Positions 49,016 through 60,033 of a stretch of DNA of 64,000 nucleotides are shown here, piece after piece. Origin of the DNA: Epiperipatus broadwayi. Lineage: Eukaryota; Onychophora; Udeonychophora; Euonychophora; Peripatidae. How positions within the stretch are numbered: the first letter of the stretch is position 1; the number at the start of each line of letters is the position of its first letter. Made by a program: the position numbers and the translations under genes. The notes beneath the pieces were generated by a model. It was given only the letters and a program-made list of their open reading frames with translations. It searched no databases and had not been told where the DNA came from. Location of the stretch: contig JAQFVV010006471.1 in the NCBI GenBank assembly GCA_028023455.1, positions 803,623-867,622 of the forward strand, written 5' to 3'.

Positions 49016-50620
49016 ATTTTACTTTTTTATATCATCAGCATCACATTTTCAATCATTATCAATTCACAGATAGGATATAGATCTCCCCAAATTTAATCCA
49101 GTTTCTCTGATCCATAGCATCTTTTCTTCATATTATATTAACAAATTTCTTTTTCCAACCATCCATCTCACATGTTTCTCTCTAGGTCTTTTGAAAGTTC
49201 TTGCAATACAGTTTAAGTTACCTATTACCCATCTATTGCTATCTTTTCTAAAAAATATGTCCAGACCACTTTCATTTCAGTCTCTTAATTATTTCAATAA
49301 TGACAATGATACTTGTTTTTTTTTTTTCACTCATGGAAATATTTTGCATTAAATATTTTATTATTACTTCTTTCATATATCTTTCTATATTTATTTGAGT
49401 AAACTAAAGTCTTTGTATTTCTTTTCTGTTAAGAGTACAAATCTCAGATATATAATTAAAAATTAATAAACCACATCTTTTAAAATTCACTCATTACAAA
49501 CAGACATAATTCTTTTTAATTATTAAAGAGCAAATCCATCCAAATTTAATGCTGTAAGTAATTTCAACCATTATGTTTCTATCTATATTAATAATTTTAA
49601 CAAGATATCTGCACTTGTTAACTTATTCTAATTTATGATTATCATTTTCTTCCTAACAAAATTAATTAAAGATTACATTAGTCTTTTTAATATTTATCTT
49701 TAATCCTTATTTTCATATGATAACTGTTGCAATATTTCTTGAAACTAAAAAGCATTAATTGAAAAAGAATCCCATTATCTACAAAATCTATATCACTTAA
49801 ATGTCTCAAAGTATATTCATTTTCTTTCTATTTTAATCCACAAAATACTTTCTGTAAAGTAGTTGTTAAAAAATTTGAAGATGTAACACCCTAAACAATG
49901 TTTATTTTTTGTGTGTGACAAGATTTAATAATCACTCCTGGAGAATTTTGACAAATATTTATCAAAATATGCTAGTATGATAGTTCAAAGCTTTAATCAC
50001 AATGGTAATGCTTATGCAATCAAATGCCTTTTCATATTTTACATATCCAAAGCACAATCCACTTCATATTCTTCGGCTTTTTCTACAGCTTCTTCCAATA
50101 TTTGTATATGACATAAAACCAGTTTTAAATTTAGCTTTTTTCTTGGTTTGATTTCAATGTTTGTTAAACATTTTATATAAAACTGATTAAAAAATTAATA
50201 GATCTGTGATTTCTAGTATCATCTTTATCACTTTTCGCAAGCATCACATTCCACCAAATCATTTTGCTTTATTGTTTACATATTTGTTGTATAGTTTTGC
50301 CAACATTTTTTATATATTTTTTTCCTGATTCTTTTAAATATCAATAATAATTTGATTACTTCCTGGACCTTTTCCCATTTTCTTAGATTTACTTGCATAT
50401 TTCATCTCATCATTTCAAATTTTTGGTAGTTCAAAAGATGTACTAATTGTAGTGTTTTCTTATTTTTTATTACTATAGAACTTCTTATAAAATTCCTTCA
50501 CATTTTATAATGTCATTCCCTTTTTAGTAATAATTCTATATTTTCTTTTTATTTGTGAAACAGATTTTCTTTCAATACCAAGAAGTTTTACATTTTTTAG
50601 ATTTTTATGTTTTTCTATAA
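49016..50620 (-). pseudogene. RTE-type LINE, reverse transcriptase to C-terminus (copy 2)
   Basis: Minus strand, in order: KKMGKGPGSNQIIIDI near 50,390 (the K..KAPG.D.I block); DKDDTRNHRSINFL near 50,215 (NYRPI.LL block); ILEEAVEKAEEYEVDCAL near 50,080 with an adjacent YEKAFDCI, the FVDYEKAFDS catalytic block; then the C-terminus at 49,290-49,040 with RLK, WSGHIF and FKRPRERHVRWM. It has many stops and frameshifts. The endonuclease part was not found directly upstream. The same element gave copies 1 and 3. Confidence 0.75.
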
Positions 50621-51907
50621 TATTCTTTGCCACTTTACAGTTATACTTATATCATTTTACAGAACTCCACATATTCAATTTTTTTTAATTGATTATTTTT
50701 AAATATTTTCATATTCTTAACTTTTTTTATATATTGTCTCATCTCAATTGGAGATTTACTAATAAATTGCTGATATTTTATACAAACTATCATTATTGCA
50801 GTTCTTAATAGAGTATCAGATATATTTTTATTAATCTTTATTATGTTTCAACTATCTTCAAAATTTTTCAATATTTTAAAAAGGTTAACAAGTTTTAATT
50901 AAAATTCATAGTAGTGGTTCTGAAGGTTAGGAATATCAACTGATAATAGTCTTGTTTACTAGATTTGTCGTATATCTCACTAATCAGTTATATATTCACA
51001 TGTATGTATAATTTAAATATGTGAGTAAAAAGTGTTATCTGTGAAACACTAAGATAGTATAAATTAAATTAAATTCACTAAATTCCAAACTCAAGTATAC
51101 AATAAGAAAGTTGTATGAAACATGATTTTGATGATTCACATCTCCTCAGCTAGGCTATAACCAAACAAGTTAATTTCAATTTACTTCAGTAACTGTCAGT
51201 AAAATATATAATAAAAAATGGCATTTTGTATTTTTAAATAGAAAATAATTTGAATTGCACAACTATTTAAAACACTGCCTAAATAAAACCCAAACTATTC
51301 ATATGGATGTGCATTATTTTAAAAATTAAATATATATATAGAATGTAAAACTGCCTTTAAATAGTTCAATAATGAATAAAAAAATATTAAAATATATATA
51401 TAATGAATAAGTATCTGAATAGCTCTCATACAGAACCAAAAAAAAATAACATTATTTATTAGGCTTTTCAGTTAGCAGACGAAGAATTTTCCCTGATTTC
51501 TATTATTTCTCTTCCTTTAATTAAGAAAAGATAAATATTCATTTACTGACTAATAATAATAAATTGGCTGGATTGGTTATTGACTAACTACCTATAAACC
51601 ATAAGTTTGATTTAGTCCCATACAAAATTCAAACTCACATCTACATGCAATGCCACCTTGCTATAATTGTAAGGAAAAGTGAATAAGTACTTAATTAAAT
51701 CTGTAAAAAATAATAATTCTGAAAAGAACTAAGGCATCAAATTTAAATACATTATTATATTGCACAAAATTGCAAAAAAAAAAATATCAAAAAACCTAGA
51801 AAATTAGAATTATTGAACAGCTGATATATAACCATTCAACTATTTATTACATTATTTTTTAATAATTTCTTCAAGTTTTAAATTTAGAAATCTAATTTTA
51901 TTTTTTA
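50621..51907. other. AT-rich sequence, possibly decayed LINE continuation
   Basis: No firm motif. The part up to about 50,900 may continue copy 2 upstream. Confidence 0.35.
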
Positions 51908-52095
51908 TTAATGCTTTTTATTATTATGTTTATTATTATCATCACATTCATCATTATTTATTTATTATTCTCATGTTCATCATCATTTTTATTATTATCA
52001 TGTTCTTTAGTATTATAAAATGTTCATTTTATTATTATATGCATCAATCTCATGTTTATTATTATTATAATCATCATTATTATAATCTGTTCATT
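51908..52095. repeat. Degenerate ATT/ATC/TTC triplet-rich tract
   Basis: Imperfect TTATTATTATC and TCATGTTCATCATC-type units over about 190 bp. It looks like an old microsatellite broken up by mutation. Confidence 0.7.
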
Positions 52096-52699
52096 CTTCT
52101 TTTTGTTTTCACATAAATAACTGTCTAATCAGTATTGTTTATCTATTTATTTTGTTTTTCTAAGACGGTATCTTTCTAATTATTTTTTAACTTTAGAAAA
52201 TAAAACCGCATTGTCTATTTTTAAAAATTCTTCCCATCTTTTTCACAGAAACTTTAATATCTAATTTTATTGTTTTCCTTCTAATAAAAAGATTTTTACG
52301 TTATATAAAATAGATATATCTCATATACTTAATTTTTAATATCATAAAAAAAATGAATCAAATGATTCAAATGAGAATATAAAGTCTTACCTTTTTTTTT
52401 TCATTTTTAAGAATTTTTCCTTTGCATTTAATAACATAAAAGAAGAACCCAAATATTTTTTAAAAGTTTATATCATTATCATATTTTTATCACATCTATT
52501 TTTAAATATGATTACAAAAATATTTCTATTTTCTTTTTGGTTACCTGTTTTTTCTAAATCCTAAAAGTCAAGATGTAAATATTAAATAAATTATTATTTA
52601 TATTTTACTATGTAAAAGAGATAGTAAAATTGTCTCATTAGATGTAAACTAAAAGTTATATGATGCTTAATTATTTGAAAAATCATATGATATTTAAGT
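52096..52699. other. AT-rich sequence with no recognised feature
   Basis: Nothing supported. Confidence 0.5.
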
Positions 52700-53460
52700 A
52701 GCAAAAAAGTCACAGAGTTTGCGCAGGGAGGGAGATTTTCATTATTTTGTTTAAGTGAATTAATGATGTGTGCATATCATTGAGATAAAGTATAAGCCTT
52801 TGAGTAAAATGTTCATAGAATGGCAAAAATTTAAAGTATATGTTAATTAGATAATTAAGCATAGAGAGTAAATGCATAAAACTATGAGGGAGACATGAGG
52901 ATAATTGTAGAATGAAATTGAGTTGTGTCAAAGGAACCCTTCAGCACTCATAACAGGTAATGCAACTTGATGTCACCATTTTGAGACAAAGAGTTGACAG
53001 TTCATGTTAATATCCCCTAGTAAGATAATTATGTGGGGAGATGATGAGAGCAATGAGTAGATATTAAGTACTATACTTGTGATTACTGTATGATCAGGGG
53101 ATATGTAGATGAATATTATAATAAATGTAATAGTACAGTTGTGAAGTATGGCAATAAGTAAATTAGAATCTATATAAATATCATTCAAAATGTGGATACT
53201 TTCAGATTATGACTAATCTAATGCTGACTGATGGTAATGTTGATTCTCTTAGACAGGCACAAAAACTTATATTCTCAGGTAGGAGATAGGATCAGTTTGG
53301 GATCTAATATATATTTTAACTCTAGAAGACTAAGAATGTGGGGCTGTGTAATTTGAATTCACTTAGTTTGGTTTTAAGAACTGAGTTCAATTCTCTAACA
53401 TTGAAGGCTCATATTTTTAGCTGCATGGCAGATTATGTATAAAGGAAATGCTTATTATGA
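52700..53460 (-). pseudogene. LINE apurinic-type endonuclease fragment
   Basis: The minus-strand frame 53,188-52,973 carries IDSNLLIAILHN, then FIYISPDHT and HIIILLGDINMN. This follows the LINE endonuclease layout (I.V.Y.SP......F...L..L....IIILGDFN), with GDIN in place of GDFN. Upstream (53,440-53,200), pieces such as LLELKYIL continue the domain with stops. Downstream (52,931-52,710) there is a weaker continuation. CR1/Jockey-like is the likely group. It is not contiguous with any RT here. Confidence 0.65.
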
Positions 53461-53934
53461 ACAGTTAAGTCTAGATTGCCATATTTGCTTTAGTGCTGTT
53501 TTTTATTGCTGTTAATTGGAATTTAGTTCAGTAGTATTATTTTCAGTATGCAGACGATGTAGTTTAGATGATAACTCAGAGTTTGAACTAGATTCATTAC
53601 GCAAGAGGCTGATTTATGAGTGTGTATGACTGAGCTGAGAATAAAAAACTTCTATAAATATTGGATCATCTTTTGAGAACTTTAATTGAGATAGCATAGT
53701 AATTGAGGGTTTTTGCCTTTTTGTTTTCTTGTTTTTCTTTGTGGCCTATGAGATTTTATTTTAATAGGACAATGTGAGAGGCAATTTTTAATTGGTGGAA
53801 AGCACAGTGTCAGAATGTTCATAATGTCAATGTTTGTCTTACTATAAAGAGGATCTTGGAGGCTGTAAATTTCTTTATTATTTGGAACAGCTAATAAACA
53901 TTACATGATCACCATTTCTTATGCTTGCTTATAA
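53461..53934. other. Unrecognised sequence between LINE fragment and inverted-repeat element
   Basis: No motif supported. Confidence 0.4.
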
Positions 53935-54480
53935 CTGTTGTTAAAATAGGCAAAACTCACTATATGTATTGCCACACACAGCAAGCTAGAGTAATCAATG
54001 GATTTCAGAAGACTTGTGCATAAAATTCCATCTAGTGCCTACTCATCATCATGTGATATTTATTGACTTAAAACCAATCCTGCCTAATAGGATAGTGATG
54101 GCTATGGTTATTAAAGAACCAAAGACACCAAAATGTATAGGTACTGAACTGAATTCAGACCTATATGACTGTATAAGCTAATGAGCTTGGATTAAAAATA
54201 TTAAGGTGTTTTCAATTTAAGATTCATAGTTTTGTAGTTAAGTAGAGATAAAAGATGGCTGTGGAGAGTTGCATTAGATCATAATATCTATGCGCAGTGC
54301 TCTCAGATCCAAGGCTTCTCATTCATGAAGGCCACAAGCCAGAAACTAGTCTGGGGATATTGGATGAGTAGGTACTAAATGTTGATTTTATGCACAAGCC
54401 TTCTGGCATCCATTGATTATTCTATCTTGCTGTGTGTGGTAATATGTATATAGTAACTTTTGCCTGTTTTATTTAGAGCA
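53935..54480. mobile_element. Inverted-repeat element, about 545 bp
   Basis: The left arm (about 53,935-54,050: AATAGGCAAAACTCA, GCCACACACAGCAAG, TTGTGCATAAAATTC, CTACTCATC) is matched in reverse complement by the right arm (about 54,362-54,480). The arms are diverged and the interior is non-coding. A related fragment is at 39,636-39,790. The target duplication is unclear. Confidence 0.7.
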
Positions 54481-54783
54481 GCTGACATATTTTTTATATG
54501 CTCCTGTTGCCTCAATCTCTATGCAATATTTATCTATTAAAATATGTTTCTGGCAAGTATTGTGATCTGCAATTTAACTTTAATCTAAGTTGAGAATTAT
54601 CCGCTGTACATCTTCACTTATGTGTGGTGGGGGGGTATCTATTTGCTGTGACAAATCATTGATCATTATCTATATGTGGATGGTATTGCTATCAATGGTT
54701 AGCTTGATTTGGTCACCTGTTTGGTGATACCCCTACTTGATCGCATTGCTAGAATCAAGCAGTAGTACAATTAATGGCTATAA

Positions 54784-55712
54784 TTTATTATTGTTGTTGT
54801 TGTTGTTATTATTATTGCTGTTATTATTATTATTATGATGATGATGATGATGTTTCAAACCAAAACTTTATTGAGTCTAAAAGGTTACACAGTCACATCT
54901 AGTCATAGATTGATTTCTGTTACAATTTCAAAACAATTATACAACAATAGCAAGAAGACTGATTACATAAGTCTTTATTATTATGAAAAATAGAGAGCCA
55001 TTTAATTTCTTTTTCAGATTCTTTATCTATTCTGCATACTTCTTTGTTTGTTTTAGAATCTGGTAACAATTCTATTTTTTTTTTCAGTTTATGCTTGCAT
55101 TTCACTGCTTGCTTTTAATGTTAAAAATTGATTGAATTGACAGTGTCACCATCTATCTTGTTGGACATATTTTATATACTGGATCTTGGTTTCAAGTGTG
55201 ACCACATGACTGAAAACACATCTGGTTAAGCTACAATGAGGTCTTTTTAGTGTCGATGATTCTTAGCAACAGCAAAAGTGCATCTGATGCACCAGGAGAC
55301 AGAAAGGCTGTATGTTGTTGCATGAATGTTAGGAATGTTGCCTTTTTTAAATGTACTTACTATTTCATTGACTGAAACATTAGCTTTTTGTATGTGGTAA
55401 ACATTATGTGACATATTGTTTCCAGTGAAGTACAGAAATGCAGGAAATGATCATGTGTCTCTTCTTTTCTATAACATAGTCCACAAAGGAGACCTATATT
55501 CGTATAAAATCTATGGAAGTATGTTGTGGGCAGAGCATTTAGATTACACTTAAGCAGAAAATCGAATAATTTTGTTTCTAGTGACCACTTTCTGAATTGT
55601 TGCAGTAGTTGCCTGTTGTCTATCCCAAGAGCTGATGGATATAGATGAGATGTATGGTTTGGGTTTAGAATATTATAAATGTCCCAGTATGTGTACTTGT
55701 TGTCATGACAAC
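54784..55712 (-). pseudogene. LINE ORF2 C-terminal end with CCHC motif and triplet tail
   Basis: The minus-strand frame gives LKCNLNALPTTYFHRFYTNI, then C-G-L-C and, after YRKEETHD, H-F-L-H-F-C (about 55,510-55,440): a C-x2-C-x7-H-x4-C finger found at the C-terminus of several LINE ORF2 proteins. The coding part ends near 55,360. About 500 bp of 3' untranslated sequence follows, with CAATAAAG near 54,870, and then ATC/AAT/AAC triplets to 54,784. It is preceded by an (AAT)n tract, where the copy may be 5'-truncated. Confidence 0.7.
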
Positions 55713-55713
55713 A

Positions 55714-55796
<83 letters not shown>
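55714..55796. repeat. (ATT)n microsatellite
   Basis: About 27 ATT units, read as poly-Asn inside the long minus-strand frame 55,842-55,360. The run sits between LNAD and CCHD, so the frame across it may be two pieces joined by the repeat. Confidence 0.95.
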
Positions 55797-56875
55797 CTGC
55801 ATTTAACATTATCTGGCGATTCCTAAACTTGTTTCGGGCCAAGAAAAAAATATATACAAGATATACGTCATATAATTCCCAAGTGATGTATCATAAAGAG
55901 AAAGTCATGCTATTTTTGAAATATATATTTAAAAAAAGAAAAAAAAGTTTGTTTTATATATTCTATATTTTTTAAAATCAAAAAAAAAAAAAAAATCAAT
56001 AGTAACTAACCCCCCCCCCCCATCAATAATTGATAAATTTTTCTAAAAATGAATCTTTAAAATATTTGTAAAGCACGCTAATTCTACAACTACAAAATTT
56101 AATGAGAGTAAAAAAAAAATGGATATAAAATAAACCTTATTTTTAAAATGGCAAAAAAATTGAAAAAAACTTCAGGAGTTGAAAAGATTTCCCAATGGAA
56201 AAAAATCAACACTTTGATTTAATTCTTAGAGTGCATTATATGGGTCACATGATCAGTAAGTAGAGTAAAAATCATTCTAATCCACAAGATCTAAAAATTG
56301 ATCAGCATAAACTTTTAGCGAAAATAAATCCATGATAGTGTTTTAAAATAAAATTGATTTTTTTAAAAAAAGAAAGTTATTAAAATAAAATAAAAAATGA
56401 AATCTTGATTAATTAAAGGATTTTCAAACTACGAAAAGCACCATCCTAGCACTTTAAAATATTAAAAAAAAAAATCTATATAAATCTAAAGAAGACTTTA
56501 AACATATTGCTAAATAAGTCTCAAATATACATCTGTCAATAAGACTAATTATCATTTTAAAGTACATTTATATTCTCAGTTTGTTCGTAATTTCCTTAAA
56601 CCACACTAAAGTGAATATTTAAATGATTCATTGCATTGATTAAAACTGTAAACATATTCAATTTATTTTAAAGATTTCATTTTATGAAGAAGGAATATAT
56701 ATAAAGTTACATGATTTCACACGTGAATGAAATAAAATCTACAAAGATAAAGTTTAATTAATTACTTTAATAAAAGATAAATAATAATGATTTTATAATT
56801 TTTATAATCATTAAATAAAATTTTATTTAGTCACTTGGATAAATAACGACAACAATCACTGACAGAACTTACACA
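55797..56875. other. AT-rich sequence with homopolymer runs
   Basis: Poly-A (about 55,981-55,996) and a C12 run (56,010-56,021). No gene-like features. Confidence 0.55.
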
Positions 56876-58410
56876 TAACATTTTCAAGCATTATCAATTC
56901 ATTGTAGAATAAGTTTTTTCAAATTTAATACTGTTTTCTCAATTGATAACTTCTTATTACTCAAAAAATCTCATATTACCCACTTAAATAGGTCTTTTCT
57001 GAAATTTCTTTGTAATATCTTGTCATCTAATTTAATATATCAGCTGTCTATCAATTATCATTATTTAACAATATATCAATGAAACCTGTTTGTTCTTTTA
57101 CTCATATATTTTCTTTTTAATCTTTTATTATTATTCCCAATCTACATCCTTGTTATTTTGTTAAGATCTCAAGTGTCTGTTGCTATTTCATATGCATCTA
57201 AGTCTCAGATTTTTAAGTAAAAACAAAAAATGCTTCTATTAAAAATATCTTCAGACACCCATGCATATTTACCTTTGGTATTAAATTATTTTATTGAAAG
57301 CCATATATCCAAGTTTAAATCTAAGATTAATTTCATGTTTCAATCTGTAATTATAACTGGAACTTGTAGCAATTAATTTTTTTATCTCCTATTAGCAATC
57401 TTTATTGTCTTTTTATGTAAAAAATTATCGAATATTATTATAATCTTTTTAATATTTATATTTAATTTAGATGTTGCATTCATGTTATAATTATTTAGTA
57501 TTTTTTGAAGTTCTAATTTGAAAAAATAACTCCATCATCTGTAAAATCTAAATGATTTAAATAATCTCCATTTATTTTTATTTTCATATTTTCTGATTTC
57601 AATTATGTATACTTATCAATTTTTATGTTTTAGTATTGCCATGTTATGGTTTTTGGTATTTTTTTAGAATATAAAAATATTATGAGTCAATATCATAATG
57701 TTCAAAACCTTTAAAAATTGTTGAGATGCTCTTTAGTCAAATCTCTTCTTACAATCCAAAATCTAAAGGATAATGACAACTCTTATTTATTGTTTTTCTG
57801 TATAACTTTTCTAATACTTAAGATTGATATACTATTTTAAACCACTTTTAATTAGGTGTGGTATTTTTGGTTGATTTGAGCTCAGTGTTTTTAAAAAAAA
57901 GTTATAACAATTTTTCTTATTATTCATCTTTAATTAATTAGAATATTTTGTATATTATTTTAATCATCTGGTACACTCTTCTTATTTAAATATTTGATAC
58001 ATAGCTTTGATATTATTTTTTTAATTTTTCTCATTTGATTTATTAAGGTGTCAATAATAATTTCACTACACTCTTCTTATTTAAGTATTTGATACATAGC
58101 TTTGATATTATTTTTTTAATTTTTCTCATTTGATTTATTAAGGTGTTCATTTGATTTATTAAGGTGTCAATAATAATTTCACCATTTTCTAGAACTTTTC
58201 AATTCTTCATAGATTAAATTTCAGATCTCATCTTCCATTTACAACATTTGACAATTCAGAAGAAATAATTATAGGACCTCCTCAATTTTTTTGGTCATTA
58301 TTACTATATAATTCTTTGTAGAATTTTTTCATAAAGTTTGTATTGCTATTCTTCTTTTTAATATTATAATCATATTTTTTCTTATTACTTAGGCAACTTT
58401 TTTTTCAATA
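56876..58410 (-). pseudogene. RTE-type LINE, strongly decayed (copy 3)
   Basis: This aligns in order with copy 2. The tail near 56,885-57,060 resembles 49,040-49,260 (TTTTCAA(G/T)CATTATCAATTCA). The stretch at 58,160-58,330 resembles 50,340-50,520, with TCAATAATAATTT and TAGAACTT, and the following ATTACTATA block. On the minus strand only scattered motifs remain (NLKKLI near the C-terminus). An internal tandem duplication at 57,966-58,190 is specific to this copy. Confidence 0.55.
57966..58190. repeat. Nested tandem duplication inside LINE copy 3
   Basis: A unit of about 98 bp starting CACTCTTCTTATTTAA is repeated at 58,069, and its last part (TTCATTTGATTTATTAAGGT-like) is repeated once more at about 58,145. 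The copies are nearly identical, so these duplications are much younger than the LINE itself. Confidence 0.85.
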
Positions 58411-58426
58411 GTAAATTATTACATTT

Positions 58427-58759
58427 TTAGCTATTTTTCTCCACAGATTGGCCTTTCTTTTGTTCTAAAGTTTCATTATTTTCTCTTAAACTTTCCATAC
58501 TTTTAAACATATGCATCATCATTTCCATCATTGATAGTGCTTCCTTTCTTATCTGAGTCTGGCACACTTCTATCTCCTCAGCTACTGTTTGCACACTTGA
58601 GACTGCACTATTGCTACTAAGTCTAGAAGCATTTTTCTCTACTTCTCTTTCCATTGGTACTTTAAATGAAACCTCCCAGTCCTTTTCAGTATAAAAAGTA
58701 CTAATTCCAGGTATTGGGGTACTTTCCTCTTCCATAACCCTCTCAATAGTATCATTCAA
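58427..58759 (-). CDS. 110-aa acidic coiled-coil frame, gag-like, of an LTR-element remnant
   Basis: The minus-strand frame begins MNDTIERVMEEESTPIPG and ends EQKKGQSVEKNS. The second half (QTVAEEIEV, ALSMMEMMMHMFKSMESLRE) is a heptad-type coiled coil rich in Met and Glu. This resembles in style the gag-like frame at 18.4-17.6 kb. It lies about 1.15 kb downstream, in minus orientation, of two primer-binding-like sites. No later gag or pol follows, because decayed LINE sequence begins at 58.41 kb. Identity as gag is inferred from context. Confidence 0.4.
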   Translation of the reverse strand: MNDTIERVMEEESTPIPGISTFYTEKDWEVSFKVPMEREVEKNASRLSSNSAVSSVQTVAEEIEVCQTQIRKEALSMMEMMMHMFKSMESLRENNETLEQKKGQSVEKNS

Positions 58760-59909
58760 TTTACTTATTTTTTAAATCTATATATTTCATCTGTACTCCC
58801 CAACCACCAAATACCTACATATCCATTCCCTGTCTGAAACCTATCTCAGACTGACTGACTGATTTGCTTTTCACCTTGCTTTACCATGCATTACAACAAA
58901 AAAATTTAATATCCATCATTTAATGAATCATACAACAACAATCTATATAGTACATGTATGTCTGTAATAGCCCACATTATATATTCATCCATTCCCCTAG
59001 AGATCTGACAGATACTGACAGTCAACAGAATGATTAGCAGTTCATAATCATGACATAAATAAAAGAATTATGTTACAGCACTATAAGCATGCCATGCATC
59101 ACGAGGCACACAAAAGACCATCCCAATTCAATCACCTTAAGCTATCACAACCTTTGATAGAATAATGCAAGCTCTGTTGCAATATCCTGCTTCTTTTAAG
59201 TTTAGGGGCTAAGATATGTAAACTAATGCCTTGCTCTCTCTTGAAGTCTTACATGGTAAATATTAAAATGATACCCTGCACTGTTCTCTCTCTTGAAGAC
59301 ATATAGGCTGATATCATGGCAGGACTGCTGTTAACTGCTTCATGATAAATAATAACAACTTATAAATTGGATTGGAGCAATGAGTGGGATTGATCAGTCA
59401 TGAGTTTCATGAATACAGAACATTCTCAAGGCAATGACAAAACTCTCCATCCATCTCAAAAATGATAATCTAGCCAACCAAACTTCAACAATCAAATATC
59501 CAATCCAACCTTCAAAATCATATACTTTCTACAAAATGAATTCACCAAACACACATGAAATTATTATGCCATAATTCACAACTATCAGTATGCCTGTCCC
59601 TATCTTGAAGTAAATCATTCATTAATAAACCAAATGTTCCCAAAAAATCCTATTATTAATTTCAACACTGTCTCAAGTTGTGCTTTACATATATTTTGAA
59701 AATTGAAAAAAAACTAAGCTGTTTTATGGCTATAGTATCATTTTATCATCATCAATGAATAAATTAAACCATAATAAACATCATCATATAAGTCTTAAAT
59801 AAAAACATAAAGAAAAAAAAAATTTTCACCCAAAAAAAATTTTTTTTTAACCATACATCTCTCATTATTCTATATACTACTTTTCTCAGGTAGATAGCAT
59901 ATATTATGG
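58760..59909 (-). other. Leader of the LTR-element remnant
   Basis: About 1.15 kb between the gag-like frame and the primer-binding-like sites, less AT-rich than its surroundings and without open frames. Consistent with a long untranslated leader. Confidence 0.4.
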
Positions 59910-59910
59910 C

Positions 59911-60033
59911 CTCTTAGTTGGGTCACCATTGTACCATATTCAAAAAGTGTTGCAAACCCAGTGGGACCTGAGATCATTCTGACTCCTCATCTCAGATATA
60001 TAGTAATATTTTGCACTCTAGTTGGGCAGCCAT
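59911..60033 (-). promoter_or_regulatory. Two primer-binding-like sites, tandemly duplicated about 104 bp apart
   Basis: On the minus strand TACAATGGTGACCCAACTAA (about 59,914-59,933) and TACAATGGCTGCCCAACTAG (about 60,018-60,037) share the layout of the site at 8.45 kb, where LTR-terminal TACA is followed by TGG. The sequence after each is also similar (both reach TATCTACCTGAGA or TATATATCTGAGA), so the leader start is duplicated. Confidence 0.45.
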
